Origin: CAHJWO01 sp964245885
GTDB lineage: Bacteria; Verrucomicrobiota; Verrucomicrobiia; Chthoniobacterales; SZAS-18
Direction of reading: 5' to 3'
Assembly (NCBI GenBank): GCA_964245885.1
Contig: CAXTOX010000042.1
Location: forward strand, 1-28,914
Length of the DNA: 28,914 nucleotides
Below, in pieces: positions 22,307 through 28,914 of this stretch. The notes under the pieces are model-generated. The model did no database searches. It worked only from the letters and a program-made list of their open reading frames with translations, and was not told the origin of the DNA. The position numbers and the translations under genes were made by a program. Each line of letters opens with the position of its first letter. The stretch's first letter is position 1.

Positions 22307-22537
22307 TCAGGACGCGACGCTGGTGTCAGACGCGTATTCAACACCGGTCATCAGCAGGGCCGCCAAATGATGCACGCGATCATTGTCCGGTTCCTCGACG
22401 ATAACCCAAGACTGGTTTTTCGGCGAGGCCAACACGAAATCCGGATGGTCAACCCGAAACTTCCGCCCATCGGCCATGTAGATAATGAAAGGTTGGAAGG
22501 GGGTGGCATGAAGCAACTCGCGGATGCGTTCTTTCAT
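22307..22537 (-). CDS. Conserved small protein of unknown function
   Basis: A 76-residue protein: MKERIRELLHATPFQPFIIY, then MADGRKFRVDHPDFVLASP and SWVIVEEPDNDRVHHLAALLMTGVE. The pattern resembles, from memory, short proteins seen widely in Planctomycetes and Verrucomicrobia as isolated ORFs; no function is known to me. It looks like a small beta-rich fold without cysteine or membrane segment. It sits between sufU (51 nt) and the rhodanese gene (7 nt) on the same strand and is probably cotranscribed, which is the only hint of a link to Fe-S assembly. Confidence 0.72.
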   Translation of the reverse strand: MKERIRELLHATPFQPFIIYMADGRKFRVDHPDFVLASPKNQSWVIVEEPDNDRVHHLAALLMTGVEYASDTSVAS

Positions 22538-22588
22538 GGCGTCGATTTTACCACTTGGCCTGAGGCGCGTCCATCGTATCCATCCGCT

Positions 22589-23071
22589 TCACAAATCCGC
22601 GTCTCCTGCCCCGATGCTGACCTTCCCCGCCCCGCTCTCCGCCAGCGCCCCGCGCAACGCATGCCATCCCAGCGTCGCGCACTTCACGCGTTGCGGGAAC
22701 TTCCGCACGCCGCTCAACAGCCGCAGGTCGCCGAGGCTTTTGGGCGCTTCGCCTTCGGGGGTCTTGCCGGTGATCATGCCCTGGAAATCCTCCAACAACG
22801 CCGCCGCCTCGCCGCGTGTCTTGCCCTTGAGCTTGATCGTCATCAGCGACGTGGACGCCATGCAGATCGAACACCCGCTGCCCGTGAAACCGACCGCCTC
22901 CAATTTGTCCGCCGCCGGGTCGAGCTTCAGGCTCAGCGCGATCTCGTCGCCGCACGTCGGGTTATCACCGCTGACCGTCACCGTCGCGTCCAGCAGCGGG
23001 CCGAAATTCCGCGGCTTGCGCGAATGATCTAATATCACCGCCTGATAGAGTTCCTCGAAATCAAAGTCCAT
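22589..23071 (-). CDS. sufU: SufU-type Fe-S assembly protein
   Basis: A 160-residue SufU. Zinc/cluster ligands are Cys40 and Asp42 (NPTCGDEIAL), Cys67 (GSGCSICMAST) and Cys131 (RVKCATLGWHAL). The insertion between the second and third ligands (MITGKTPEGEAPKSLGDL) and the Lys before Cys131 are SufU features. In characterised bacteria SufU accepts the persulfide sulfur from SufS. ATG 23071 is 24 nt after the sufS stop, so the two are surely coexpressed. The last 20 residues are Gly/Ala-rich and probably disordered. Confidence 0.95.
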   Translation of the reverse strand: MDFDFEELYQAVILDHSRKPRNFGPLLDATVTVSGDNPTCGDEIALSLKLDPAADKLEAVGFTGSGCSICMASTSLMTIKLKGKTRGEAAALLEDFQGMITGKTPEGEAPKSLGDLRLLSGVRKFPQRVKCATLGWHALRGALAESGAGKVSIGAGDADL

Positions 23072-23095
23072 GTTAGTACCGAAGATTAGTTGCTC

Positions 23096-24349
23096 TCAAC
23101 GATTGAAAAACGCGCGGATTTTTTCGACGACCTCCACGAGATGGTCGACCTCCTCGCGCGTGTTGTAAAAATAGAAGCTCGCTCGCGCGCTCGACTTCAC
23201 GCCGAGCTTTCGGTGCAGAGGCTGGTTGCAATGGTGCCCGCCACGCAACGCGATGCCGTGCTGGTCCGCCAGCGTCACCACGTCGTGCGCGTGGACATCT
23301 TCCAACAGAAAACTCACCAAGCCCGCACGGTCCGTCCCGGGACCGAACAACCGCACGCCGCCCATTTCGCTCAGGCGGGTGTAGGCGTACGCGGCGAGGT
23401 CGCGGTCGTGGTCAAAGATGTTCTGCCGGCCGACGGCGTCGAGATAATCCATCGCCGCGTGCAGCCCGACCGCCCCGGCCACGTCCGGCGTGCCGGCCTC
23501 GAAGCCGTGAGGGGCGGGTTTGAACTTCGCGTCGAACCAATCCACCGTCACGATCATCTCGCCGCCGGTCTGGTACGGGGGCATTTCGGCGAAACGCTCC
23601 TCCCGACCGTACAGCACGCCGATCCCGGTCGGCCCGAGAACCTTGTGGCTGCTGAACACGAGGAAGTCGCAGCCGATCTCCTGCACGTCCACCGGGCAAT
23701 GCCCCGCCGACTGCGCGGCGTCCACGAGCGTCACGACGCCGAGCGCGCGGGCGCGGGCGCAGAGTTCGGCGGCGGGGTTGATCGTCCCCATCGTGTTGGA
23801 GATGTGCGTGAAGGCGAAAATCTTCACCTCCGGCGTGAGCAGTTCGTCCAACTTGGAGAGGTCGAGCACGCCGCTGTCGCCGAGGACGGGGATGTACACG
23901 AGCTGCGCGCCCTTGTGCTTGGCGAGCTGCTGCCAGGGAATGAGGTTGGCGTGGTGCTCCAGCTCGGTGAGGAGGATTTTGTCGCCCGCCTGCACGTGCC
24001 GTTCGCCCCAGGTGGCGGCCACGAGGTTGATGGACTCCGTCGTACCGCGCGTGAAGACGATCTCGGTCGGCTTGTCCGCGTTGAGGAAGCGCGCCGTGCG
24101 TTCCCGCGCGCCCTCGTAGGCGGCGGTGGCGCGGTTGCTCAGTTCGTGGATGCCGCGGTGAACGTTGCTGTGGTCGTGCTCGTAGTAGTGGGTGATCGCG
24201 TCGATCACCGCGCGCGGCTTCTGGCTGCTGGCCCCGCTGTCGAGATAAACGAGCGGTTTGCCGTGGACCTGTTGGTCGAGGATGGGAAAGTCACGGCGCA
24301 GAGCGGCCCAGTCGGGAGCGGTCGCGTGGTGTTTGGCAATGTCGTGCAT
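23096..24349 (-). CDS. sufS: SufS-type cysteine desulfurase
   Basis: A 417-residue PLP enzyme that removes sulfur from cysteine for Fe-S cluster assembly. The PLP Lys is Lys236 in FSSHKVLGPTGIGVLYG and the persulfide-carrying residue is Cys374 in RGGHHCNQPLH, within the short active-site loop of group II (SufS) enzymes. LTELEHHANLIPWQ and TGGEMI are also present. It is the first gene of the SUF operon; ATG 24349 gives the usual start. A palindromic operator-like site lies 30-48 bp upstream. sufBCD are not in the window. Confidence 0.96.
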   Translation of the reverse strand: MHDIAKHHATAPDWAALRRDFPILDQQVHGKPLVYLDSGASSQKPRAVIDAITHYYEHDHSNVHRGIHELSNRATAAYEGARERTARFLNADKPTEIVFTRGTTESINLVAATWGERHVQAGDKILLTELEHHANLIPWQQLAKHKGAQLVYIPVLGDSGVLDLSKLDELLTPEVKIFAFTHISNTMGTINPAAELCARARALGVVTLVDAAQSAGHCPVDVQEIGCDFLVFSSHKVLGPTGIGVLYGREERFAEMPPYQTGGEMIVTVDWFDAKFKPAPHGFEAGTPDVAGAVGLHAAMDYLDAVGRQNIFDHDRDLAAYAYTRLSEMGGVRLFGPGTDRAGLVSFLLEDVHAHDVVTLADQHGIALRGGHHCNQPLHRKLGVKSSARASFYFYNTREEVDHLVEVVEKIRAFFNR

Positions 24350-24378
24350 GGGCTTGGGAGAAGCGGAAAGGCAGCTTA

Positions 24379-24397
24379 ATTTAGAATCATTCTAAAT
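24379..24397. promoter_or_regulatory. Fur-family-like palindromic operator upstream of sufS
   Basis: A perfect 19-bp palindrome, ATTTAGAAT-C-ATTCTAAAT. The core TTAGAAT-N-ATTCTAA has the 7-1-7 layout of Fur-family boxes; it differs from the PerR-type TTATAAT-N-ATTATAA by one base per half and resembles the rhizobial Irr box (TTTAGAA-N3-TTCTAAA), both from memory. On the minus strand TAGAAT inside it could be a -10 hexamer, 16 bp from TTTGCG (24416-24411), so a bound regulator would block sufS transcription. It stands out as AT-rich in very GC-rich DNA. Confidence 0.7.
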
Positions 24398-24471
24398 ACA
24401 AGCCCGCTTCCGCAAATCTCCGCCACCCGCAACCGTCTGTGCAGGGCGGCGTTTTCCGGGTATCTTCCGGC

Positions 24472-24975
24472 ATGAAATGGAAAACCCTCGCCGCCGCCCT
24501 CATTCTGACCCTGGCGGTCAGCGCGAACCTGTCGGCGGCGTCCCTCGCCCCGTCGGCGCGGAAAGGCAAGGACGGCGGCGTCAGCAAAGACGACGTGCGC
24601 AAGGCCATCGCCATCTTCCGCCGCAATCCCGCGAGCGTCCAAGGCGAGATGTCTGAGCCGATCATCCTGAGTTTTGCCAAGGACAGCCCGGATGTCGAAG
24701 TGGCCCTTTCGGAGAAGCGCCTGCCGTGGATCGACGATAAGGCAGCCCCGTCTGAGACCGGCACCGCGTTGACCGTCGCCTACATGGCCGGCGACATCGT
24801 GGCGCAACTGGACAAGGGCAAGACCAAGGACGATCCCGTGGCCGCGACCGAGCAGGTGATCGCCACCTACCGGCAGCTTCAGGAAGCCGACTCCAAGCTC
24901 AAAATCCCCTCGGTGGAAAAGCTGATCGTCCTGCAAAAGCAGGGCAAACTGGCGGAATATTTCAAGGGGGATTGA
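24472..24975 (+). CDS. Small secreted protein, unknown
   Basis: A 167-residue protein starting MKWKTLAAALILTLAVSANL, a clear signal peptide with probable cleavage near residue 23 (LSAA/SLA). The mature part is helical and Lys/Asp-rich, without cysteines or recognised domain (KDDVRKAIAIFRRNPASVQGEMS, ATEQVIATYRQLQEADSKL). Predicted to be periplasmic. ATG 24472 is chosen over an upstream frame extension to 24439 since it opens the signal peptide. It is divergent from sufS with 122 bp between them, so the palindrome could in principle influence both genes, though it is nearer to sufS. Confidence 0.75.
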   Translation: MKWKTLAAALILTLAVSANLSAASLAPSARKGKDGGVSKDDVRKAIAIFRRNPASVQGEMSEPIILSFAKDSPDVEVALSEKRLPWIDDKAAPSETGTALTVAYMAGDIVAQLDKGKTKDDPVAATEQVIATYRQLQEADSKLKIPSVEKLIVLQKQGKLAEYFKGD

Positions 24976-25013
24976 TCCTCGTGAGAAACGATCCCGCCGC
25001 AGGCGTCGTCCAT

Positions 25014-25131
25014 CAAGGTAGGGATGGCTCTCCGAGCCGCTCCCTAGATTTTCTGGAAAGGAACGTCGAACGACAGGCACGGTCATCCAAGCAAAAATAG
25101 GGACTGCCTCGGAGAGGCATCCCTACCTTGG
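25014..25131. repeat. REP-like hairpin pair in opposite orientation
   Basis: Two related hairpins. The first has TAGGGA (25019-25024) and TCCCTA (25041-25046) at the stem ends with an inner GGCTC/GAGCC. The second has TAGGGA (25098-25103) and TCCCTA (25120-25125) with inner GCCTC/GAGGC. The full segments 25014-25051 and 25093-25131 are imperfect reverse complements of each other over about 38 nt. This is the architecture of a REP pair (BIME). It lies in the 252-bp gap between two plus-strand genes. Confidence 0.75.
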
Positions 25132-25227
25132 TTGGAACGCCTGCGGCGACCTTCTTCCCTCTTCTAGTTGAAGTGACGGTCCGCCTCATTTGCCCCGCGT
25201 CCATTCCTTCGCTAGATTCGTCGTCCC

Positions 25228-25908
25228 ATGCGTTGGCAAACCATTTACGAAGCTCGCTGGATCTTCGTCGTCATCCTTCTCGCCTCGGCCCTCACGGCAA
25301 CCGTCACCTCCTTCCTCGCCCCGGCTTTGACGCCCTGGGCCTCGGCGGTGTGGCTGCTGCTCATTTTGTACGTCTTCTACTTTTTCCGCGACCCGGAACG
25401 CGTCACGCCCGCCGACCCCGACGTGGTCGTCGCCGCCGCCGATGGAATAGTGGCTGACATCAGCGAGATCGAGGAACCCGAGGTGGTCAAGGCCACCATG
25501 AAACGCGTGGCCATCTTCCTGTCGGTTTTCGACGTGCACACCAACCGCGCCCCGGTCGCCGGCATCATCGCCTACACCGAACGCCGGGTCGGCAAGATGC
25601 TCGACGCCCGCCACAAAGACGCCTCCCGGCTCAACGAATGCCGCGTCTGGGCCATCGACCACAAGACCAGCGGGGGCCGTGACGCCGTCGTGGTCGTGCG
25701 CCAGATCACCGGTGCCATTGCCCGGCGCATCGTGGCCTGGGCGCGGGTCGGCCAGACCGTCGCGCGCGGCGAACGCTTCGGCATGATCCGCTTCGGCTCG
25801 CGCACGGAGGTCTACCTGCCGCTCGACGCGGAGATCATCGTGAAGGTCGGCGAACGCGTCTACAGCGGCCAGACGGTCATCGCGCGTTTGCGACCGGCGG
25901 CGGCGTAG
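25228..25908 (+). CDS. psd: Phosphatidylserine decarboxylase, short type
   Basis: A 226-residue decarboxylase proenzyme making phosphatidylethanolamine from phosphatidylserine at the inner membrane. Two N-terminal hydrophobic segments (about 11-31 and 37-53) are followed by FFRDPER at 52-58. FDVHTNRAP at 101-109 contains the conserved His104. Self-cleavage should occur between Gly190 and Ser191 in RFGSRTEVYLP, giving the pyruvoyl group; this FGSR form and the length mark the short psd/asd class, not the E. coli LGST type. ATG 25228. The 3' end overlaps the convergent lipoprotein gene by 32 bp; the partner gene pssA follows 0.9 kb downstream on the same strand. Confidence 0.92.
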   Translation: MRWQTIYEARWIFVVILLASALTATVTSFLAPALTPWASAVWLLLILYVFYFFRDPERVTPADPDVVVAAADGIVADISEIEEPEVVKATMKRVAIFLSVFDVHTNRAPVAGIIAYTERRVGKMLDARHKDASRLNECRVWAIDHKTSGGRDAVVVVRQITGAIARRIVAWARVGQTVARGERFGMIRFGSRTEVYLPLDAEIIVKVGERVYSGQTVIARLRPAAA

Positions 25909-26650
25909 CGGCCGCCTTGGTGGCGGGGTTCCCGCCGTTGAACGCGGCGACCTCGCGCGAATACTCCTCCGCCGCCTTGTTGAAAGCCGCCACGGCGGTT
26001 TTGTCTTTCGGGTTGAGTTTCTTGCGGCGGGTTTCCAACTGGTTGTAAAGCACGGTCAGCCTTTGCTGCTGATCGTAAAGGGTCTTGGTGGCGACCTGTC
26101 CGCCGGGGCCGGCGGGTCCCTTCGCGCGTGGGGCGTCGTTGAGCGTCGGGGCCTGGTCGGCGATGTCCACGGCCTCGCCGGTCTTGCCCGCCGGGGCGTG
26201 GCCGAGGCATTTCCATTTGGTGTCCTCGCCGTCGACGAACTCGTTCTCATCGTAACTCTTCACGCCGACCCGGTGCAGAGGCATGCCGCCGATTTGCGCG
26301 AGCATCTCGGCCCATCGGCCGTCGGTCCATTGGCAATTGACGCTGTGGTCGTTCTCGACGTGGTAGTTGCCGCCGATCCAGAGTTGATCGGTGCCGAGGC
26401 GCGCGCGGTACTCCAGCGGCACTTCCACCAGCAAGCTCGCTTCCGAGTGCCGGCCGAAGTTGATCACGTAGTTGTGCCCCTTGTACTCGGCCTTCCAGCG
26501 TCCCGGTAGCACGTCGCTCAACGGGGCCTTGTTGTTCTCGGACGAGGAGGTGAACAGCCCGAAGGACGTGGGGTGGCACGCGGTGGTTACCATCGCCAGC
26601 GGCAGGAGCGCGGAAGCAAGCAGACTCCGGACAAAAACGGATGATCTCAT
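25877..26650 (-). CDS. Putative lipoprotein, unknown
   Basis: A 257-residue protein with a signal sequence (MRSSVFVRSLLASALLPLAM) and a cysteine after VTTA, a weak lipobox, so probably a lipoprotein. The mature N-terminal part (LPGRWKAEYKGHNYVINF, LWIGGNYHVENDHSVNCQW) looks like a small beta domain. The C-terminal 100 residues are charged and helical (LYDQQQRLTVLYNQLETRRKKL) with an Ala/Pro tail. No family recognised. ATG 26650 is chosen; upstream frame lies in the divergent promoter region. Its end overlaps psd by 32 bp on the opposite strand, and it splits the psd-pssA pair. Confidence 0.7.
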   Translation of the reverse strand: MRSSVFVRSLLASALLPLAMVTTACHPTSFGLFTSSSENNKAPLSDVLPGRWKAEYKGHNYVINFGRHSEASLLVEVPLEYRARLGTDQLWIGGNYHVENDHSVNCQWTDGRWAEMLAQIGGMPLHRVGVKSYDENEFVDGEDTKWKCLGHAPAGKTGEAVDIADQAPTLNDAPRAKGPAGPGGQVATKTLYDQQQRLTVLYNQLETRRKKLNPKDKTAVAAFNKAAEEYSREVAAFNGGNPATKAAATPPPVANAR

Positions 26651-26689
26651 AAATCCGCCGCTTACCCGAGCCAGACGTGTGCCAAAAAA

Positions 26690-26703
26690 TCCCGCGCGCG
26701 GGA
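26690..26703. promoter_or_regulatory. GC palindrome flanked by A tracts
   Basis: TCCCGCGCGCGGGA, a perfect 14-bp palindrome, preceded by six A on the plus strand (26684-26689) and followed by three more A (26704-26706). Read on the minus strand it resembles a terminator (stem then T6), although no minus-strand gene lies directly upstream; it sits 40 bp before the lipoprotein start in the divergent region and could be an attenuator or a protein-binding site. Confidence 0.35.
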
Positions 26704-26832
26704 AAATCTCGTTCCCCGGCGCGGCCGGAAGAAGCCGGGATTGCACCCGCGCGCGCTTCGACGCACAATGTCTCCCGACGTGAAACCTCGCTTCCCGGCC
26801 GAAAACGCCGCCCCCGGCCGGCCGGAATTCCT

Positions 26833-27765
26833 ATGAAACCGCCGGTCTTCCTTCCCCGCCGCCAGCCGGACCCGTACGATCCGAAGATCTACCTGCTGCC
26901 CAACCTGATGACGGCCGGCAACCTGTTCTGCGGGTTCGCGGCGACCCTCAAGATCATCACGGGCACGCTCATCGGCGTCCCCGCCGGCCAGTTGGGCGAA
27001 GGGGTTTGGACTCCGGGGGCCATCGACCAGTTCCACGCCGCGATCTGGTTCATCCTGGGCGCGTGCGTCTTCGACGTGCTCGACGGGCGGCTGGCGCGGC
27101 TGGGAGGCACGGACAGTCCGTTCGGGCGGGAGTTCGATTCGCTGGCGGACATCGTCAGCTTCGGCATCGCGCCGGCGCTGCTCGTGTACAAAATCGTGCT
27201 CTACGAGTTCCCGCGGCCGGGGCTGCTGATCGCGTTTCTGTACCTGGCGTGCGGGGCGCTGCGGCTGGCGCGTTTCAACTGCATCGCCGCCGCCTCGGAC
27301 GCGGACCACGGCGCGCAGGCGTCCCCGGCGGAGAAGGGCAAGCCGTTCAAGGGCATTCCCATCCCGGCGGCGGCGGGGGTCATCGCCTCTTTGACGGAGC
27401 TGCTGCTGTGGTTCGACGAGGGGCAGCGGGAGATCGGCGCGCTGAAGTTCGCGCTGCCGCCGCTGATGATCTTCCTGTCGTTCATGATGTTCAGCGAATT
27501 CAAGTATCCGAGCTTCAAGGCGATCAACTGGCGCACGCAGCGCACGATGCCCGCCTTGCTGGTCATCTTCGGGGTGATCATCTTGACGTGGCTCTACTAC
27601 CAGTGGATGCCGGCGGTCATCTTCCTGAGTTATTTGATGTACGGCTTCTTACGGCCGTGGCTGTCGCTGAGCTGGCGGCAGAGCATCGAGGAGGAAATCG
27701 ACGAGGAGCCCGAGACGGCGAACGGGGGAGACGGAGGAGATCACCCCGCTTTGAAGGATCGCTGA
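26833..27765 (+). CDS. pssA: CDP-diacylglycerol-serine O-phosphatidyltransferase
   Basis: A 310-residue integral membrane enzyme forming phosphatidylserine from CDP-diacylglycerol and serine. The CDP-alcohol phosphatidyltransferase signature is complete: Asp81, Asp84-Gly85, Ala88-Arg89, Gly98, Asp102 and Asp106 in DVLDGRLARL and GREFDSLAD. LLPNLMTAGNLFCGF at 21-35 is the typical N-terminal helix of the PssA type, and FKGIPIPAAAG is also conserved. The C-terminal 30 residues are acidic and probably disordered. ATG 26833; the longer open frame upstream is Arg-rich and unlike coding sequence. Its product feeds the Psd encoded upstream. Confidence 0.94.
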   Translation: MKPPVFLPRRQPDPYDPKIYLLPNLMTAGNLFCGFAATLKIITGTLIGVPAGQLGEGVWTPGAIDQFHAAIWFILGACVFDVLDGRLARLGGTDSPFGREFDSLADIVSFGIAPALLVYKIVLYEFPRPGLLIAFLYLACGALRLARFNCIAAASDADHGAQASPAEKGKPFKGIPIPAAAGVIASLTELLLWFDEGQREIGALKFALPPLMIFLSFMMFSEFKYPSFKAINWRTQRTMPALLVIFGVIILTWLYYQWMPAVIFLSYLMYGFLRPWLSLSWRQSIEEEIDEEPETANGGDGGDHPALKDR

Positions 27766-27787
27766 AACGTTCGGCGTCCCCGGGCTG

Positions 27788-28914
27788 TCACACCTCCCCG
27801 CACACGAAGCACTCCAGCCCCAACTCCTTCATCGCCGCCGCCTTCGCGAACAGCCCGCGCTTCGCGCTCTCCCTGTCGGGCGCATAGACGACCTGGAGGT
27901 GGTTGGCCTTGTGGCGGCCCATCATCTGATCGCGCGTGATGCCCGGCAGGACCGCGTGCATGATCGGCCATTGCGGGGTCGTCAGCCGCCAGCGTTCCTC
28001 CGTTTCGGCCTCGGGCAGCTCGACGGCCTTGCCGATCCCAGTGTCGAACTTCAGCGCGTCGTCCTCGACGTACACCCGGCTCCAGACGATCCAGCCCGGC
28101 TTGCTGATCCCCTTGAGCGTGCCGCCGCCCAACCGGAAATACATCGTCGGCTGCCGCTCGCTGCTCGCCCCGGCGTACCCGCCGACGAAATGCGCCGCCG
28201 GAGCCGCGCCGGAGATCAGGAACACCCACACGTAGTCGTCCACCTCGCCACCGACGTAGTGCCGGCCCCAGCGCAGGTCGTGCAGCGTGTTCTCGGGCGG
28301 GTAACCGAGTTCGCGCCAGAGACCGTTCGTGACGAGCCCGTCCAGCCCGGCGCATTCGTCCACCTCGTTGAAGTGCGGCAGCGCCTCGCCCGCAAACAAT
28401 TCCAGGCCGGTCTTCTCGTGGAACACCGGCGGGCGTTCGGTGTTGTTGAGCAATCCCTCGACGAGGTCGCTCGCGGGCGTCAGGTCCTTCAAGCCCTGCT
28501 GGTACTGGATGCCCACCGCCGAGCAGCCAAACTCATCCGCCAGCCGCACCGCCGCGACGTACATCTTGCACTGCGCGAGCACTTGGCCCTCCGTCAGGTC
28601 GTGGGTCTCGTCCGGGCCGAGATGGAACTGCATCCCCTTCTCGCGCAGCCAGTCGTACACGCCGCGCGCCTCGTTGTCGTGGACCGTACCCATCCTGGCA
28701 AACAGCGTCGACTGGCTCAGCCGTTCCTTGAACACGCCCGTGGCGTGCAGGAGTTCGTCGGGGATGATCGCGTTGTACATGCCCATGCAGCCCTCGTCGA
28801 AGACACCCATGATCGCCTTCTCGCGGCGCAACCGCTTGGCGAACCGTTTGCCGATTTCCGCCGCGTCGTCGTCGGCCATCCCCTTCTTGAACCGCCGGAC
28901 GTGCGAGTCGTCGT
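27788..28914 (-). CDS. Fucose-isomerase-like protein (5' end outside window)
   Basis: At least 375 residues; the frame is open to the window edge, so the ATG at 28879 may be internal and the true start beyond 28914. KAIMGVFDEGCMGMYNAIIPDELL, FGCSAVGIQYQQGLKDLTPASDLVEGLLNN, LPHFNEVDECAGLDGLVTNGLW and HDLRWGRHY follow the pattern of L-fucose/L-arabinose-isomerase-like proteins common in Planctomycetes and Verrucomicrobia. Glu and Asp residues in FDEG and FNEVDE are probable metal ligands. The C-terminal domain ends in LECFVCGEV. Role in fucose or other aldose isomerisation is inferred from the family; many members are untested. It converges on pssA with 22 bp between stops. Confidence 0.75.
   Translation of the reverse strand, partial: DDSHVRRFKKGMADDDAAEIGKRFAKRLRREKAIMGVFDEGCMGMYNAIIPDELLHATGVFKERLSQSTLFARMGTVHDNEARGVYDWLREKGMQFHLGPDETHDLTEGQVLAQCKMYVAAVRLADEFGCSAVGIQYQQGLKDLTPASDLVEGLLNNTERPPVFHEKTGLELFAGEALPHFNEVDECAGLDGLVTNGLWRELGYPPENTLHDLRWGRHYVGGEVDDYVWVFLISGAAPAAHFVGGYAGASSERQPTMYFRLGGGTLKGISKPGWIVWSRVYVEDDALKFDTGIGKAVELPEAETEERWRLTTPQWPIMHAVLPGITRDQMMGRHKANHLQVVYAPDRESAKRGLFAKAAAMKELGLECFVCGEV

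Overview
ORGANISM. The window is high-GC bacterial DNA, most likely from a Verrucomicrobiota (PVC group) genome or metagenome bin. Three things point there. A 51-residue lysine/arginine-rich protein at 20344-20499 matches the Chlamydiae/Verrucomicrobia small basic protein family. There is a PEP-CTERM exported protein at 18465-19130. A fucose-isomerase-like protein of a type common in Planctomycetes/Verrucomicrobia sits at the right edge. Shine-Dalgarno sequences are mostly weak or absent. A run of ten N at 7627-7636 marks an assembly gap.

LAYOUT. 43-594 (+): DUF1003 membrane protein. 631-11022 (-): a tight ten-gene operon, in transcription order two SDR sugar-nucleotide epimerases, a medium-chain dehydrogenase, a GT4 glycosyltransferase, three tandem CgeB-like glycosyltransferases, an inositol-phosphate synthase, a SAM methyltransferase and a clan GH-A-like glycosidase. 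Seven of its nine junctions are 4-bp ATGA/GTGA overlaps. 11373-16163 (-): gatA, gatC, two C-tail-anchored proteins and an ABC-exporter-like permease. 16339-18390 (-): alkaline-phosphatase-superfamily/TPR fusion. 18465-19130 (-): PEP-CTERM protein. 19479-24349 (-): a SUF-type Fe-S operon (sufS, sufU, 76-aa protein, redox-disulfide/rhodanese protein, IscU-type scaffold, sufT), then the small basic protein and an RsuA/RluB-family pseudouridine synthase. A perfect Fur-family-like palindrome lies just upstream of sufS. 24472-27765 (+): small secreted protein, psd and pssA (phosphatidylethanolamine synthesis), with a minus-strand lipoprotein gene between psd and pssA. 27788-28914 (-): the fucose-isomerase-like gene, cut by the window edge.

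HOW THE GENES WORK TOGETHER. The ten-gene operon looks like a pathway for a glycosylated, probably inositol-derived and methylated small molecule or glycoconjugate: a MIPS makes the cyclitol phosphate, epimerases prepare sugar nucleotides, four GT-B glycosyltransferases decorate the acceptor, and a dehydrogenase and methyltransferase tailor it. The last gene appears to be a circularly permuted (beta/alpha)8 glycosidase. No Wzx/Wzy-type exporter is present. This is the best candidate in the window for an undescribed system. The SUF operon lacks sufBCD here and carries both a SufU-type and an IscU-type scaffold.

NON-CODING STRUCTURE. Two intergenic gaps (13130-13242 and 20223-20343) are filled almost end to end by inverted pairs of a 7-nt tandem repeat (AGAAGGC type). 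A REP-like pair of hairpins in opposite orientation lies at 25014-25131. No tRNA, rRNA, CRISPR array, transposase or integrase was recognised.
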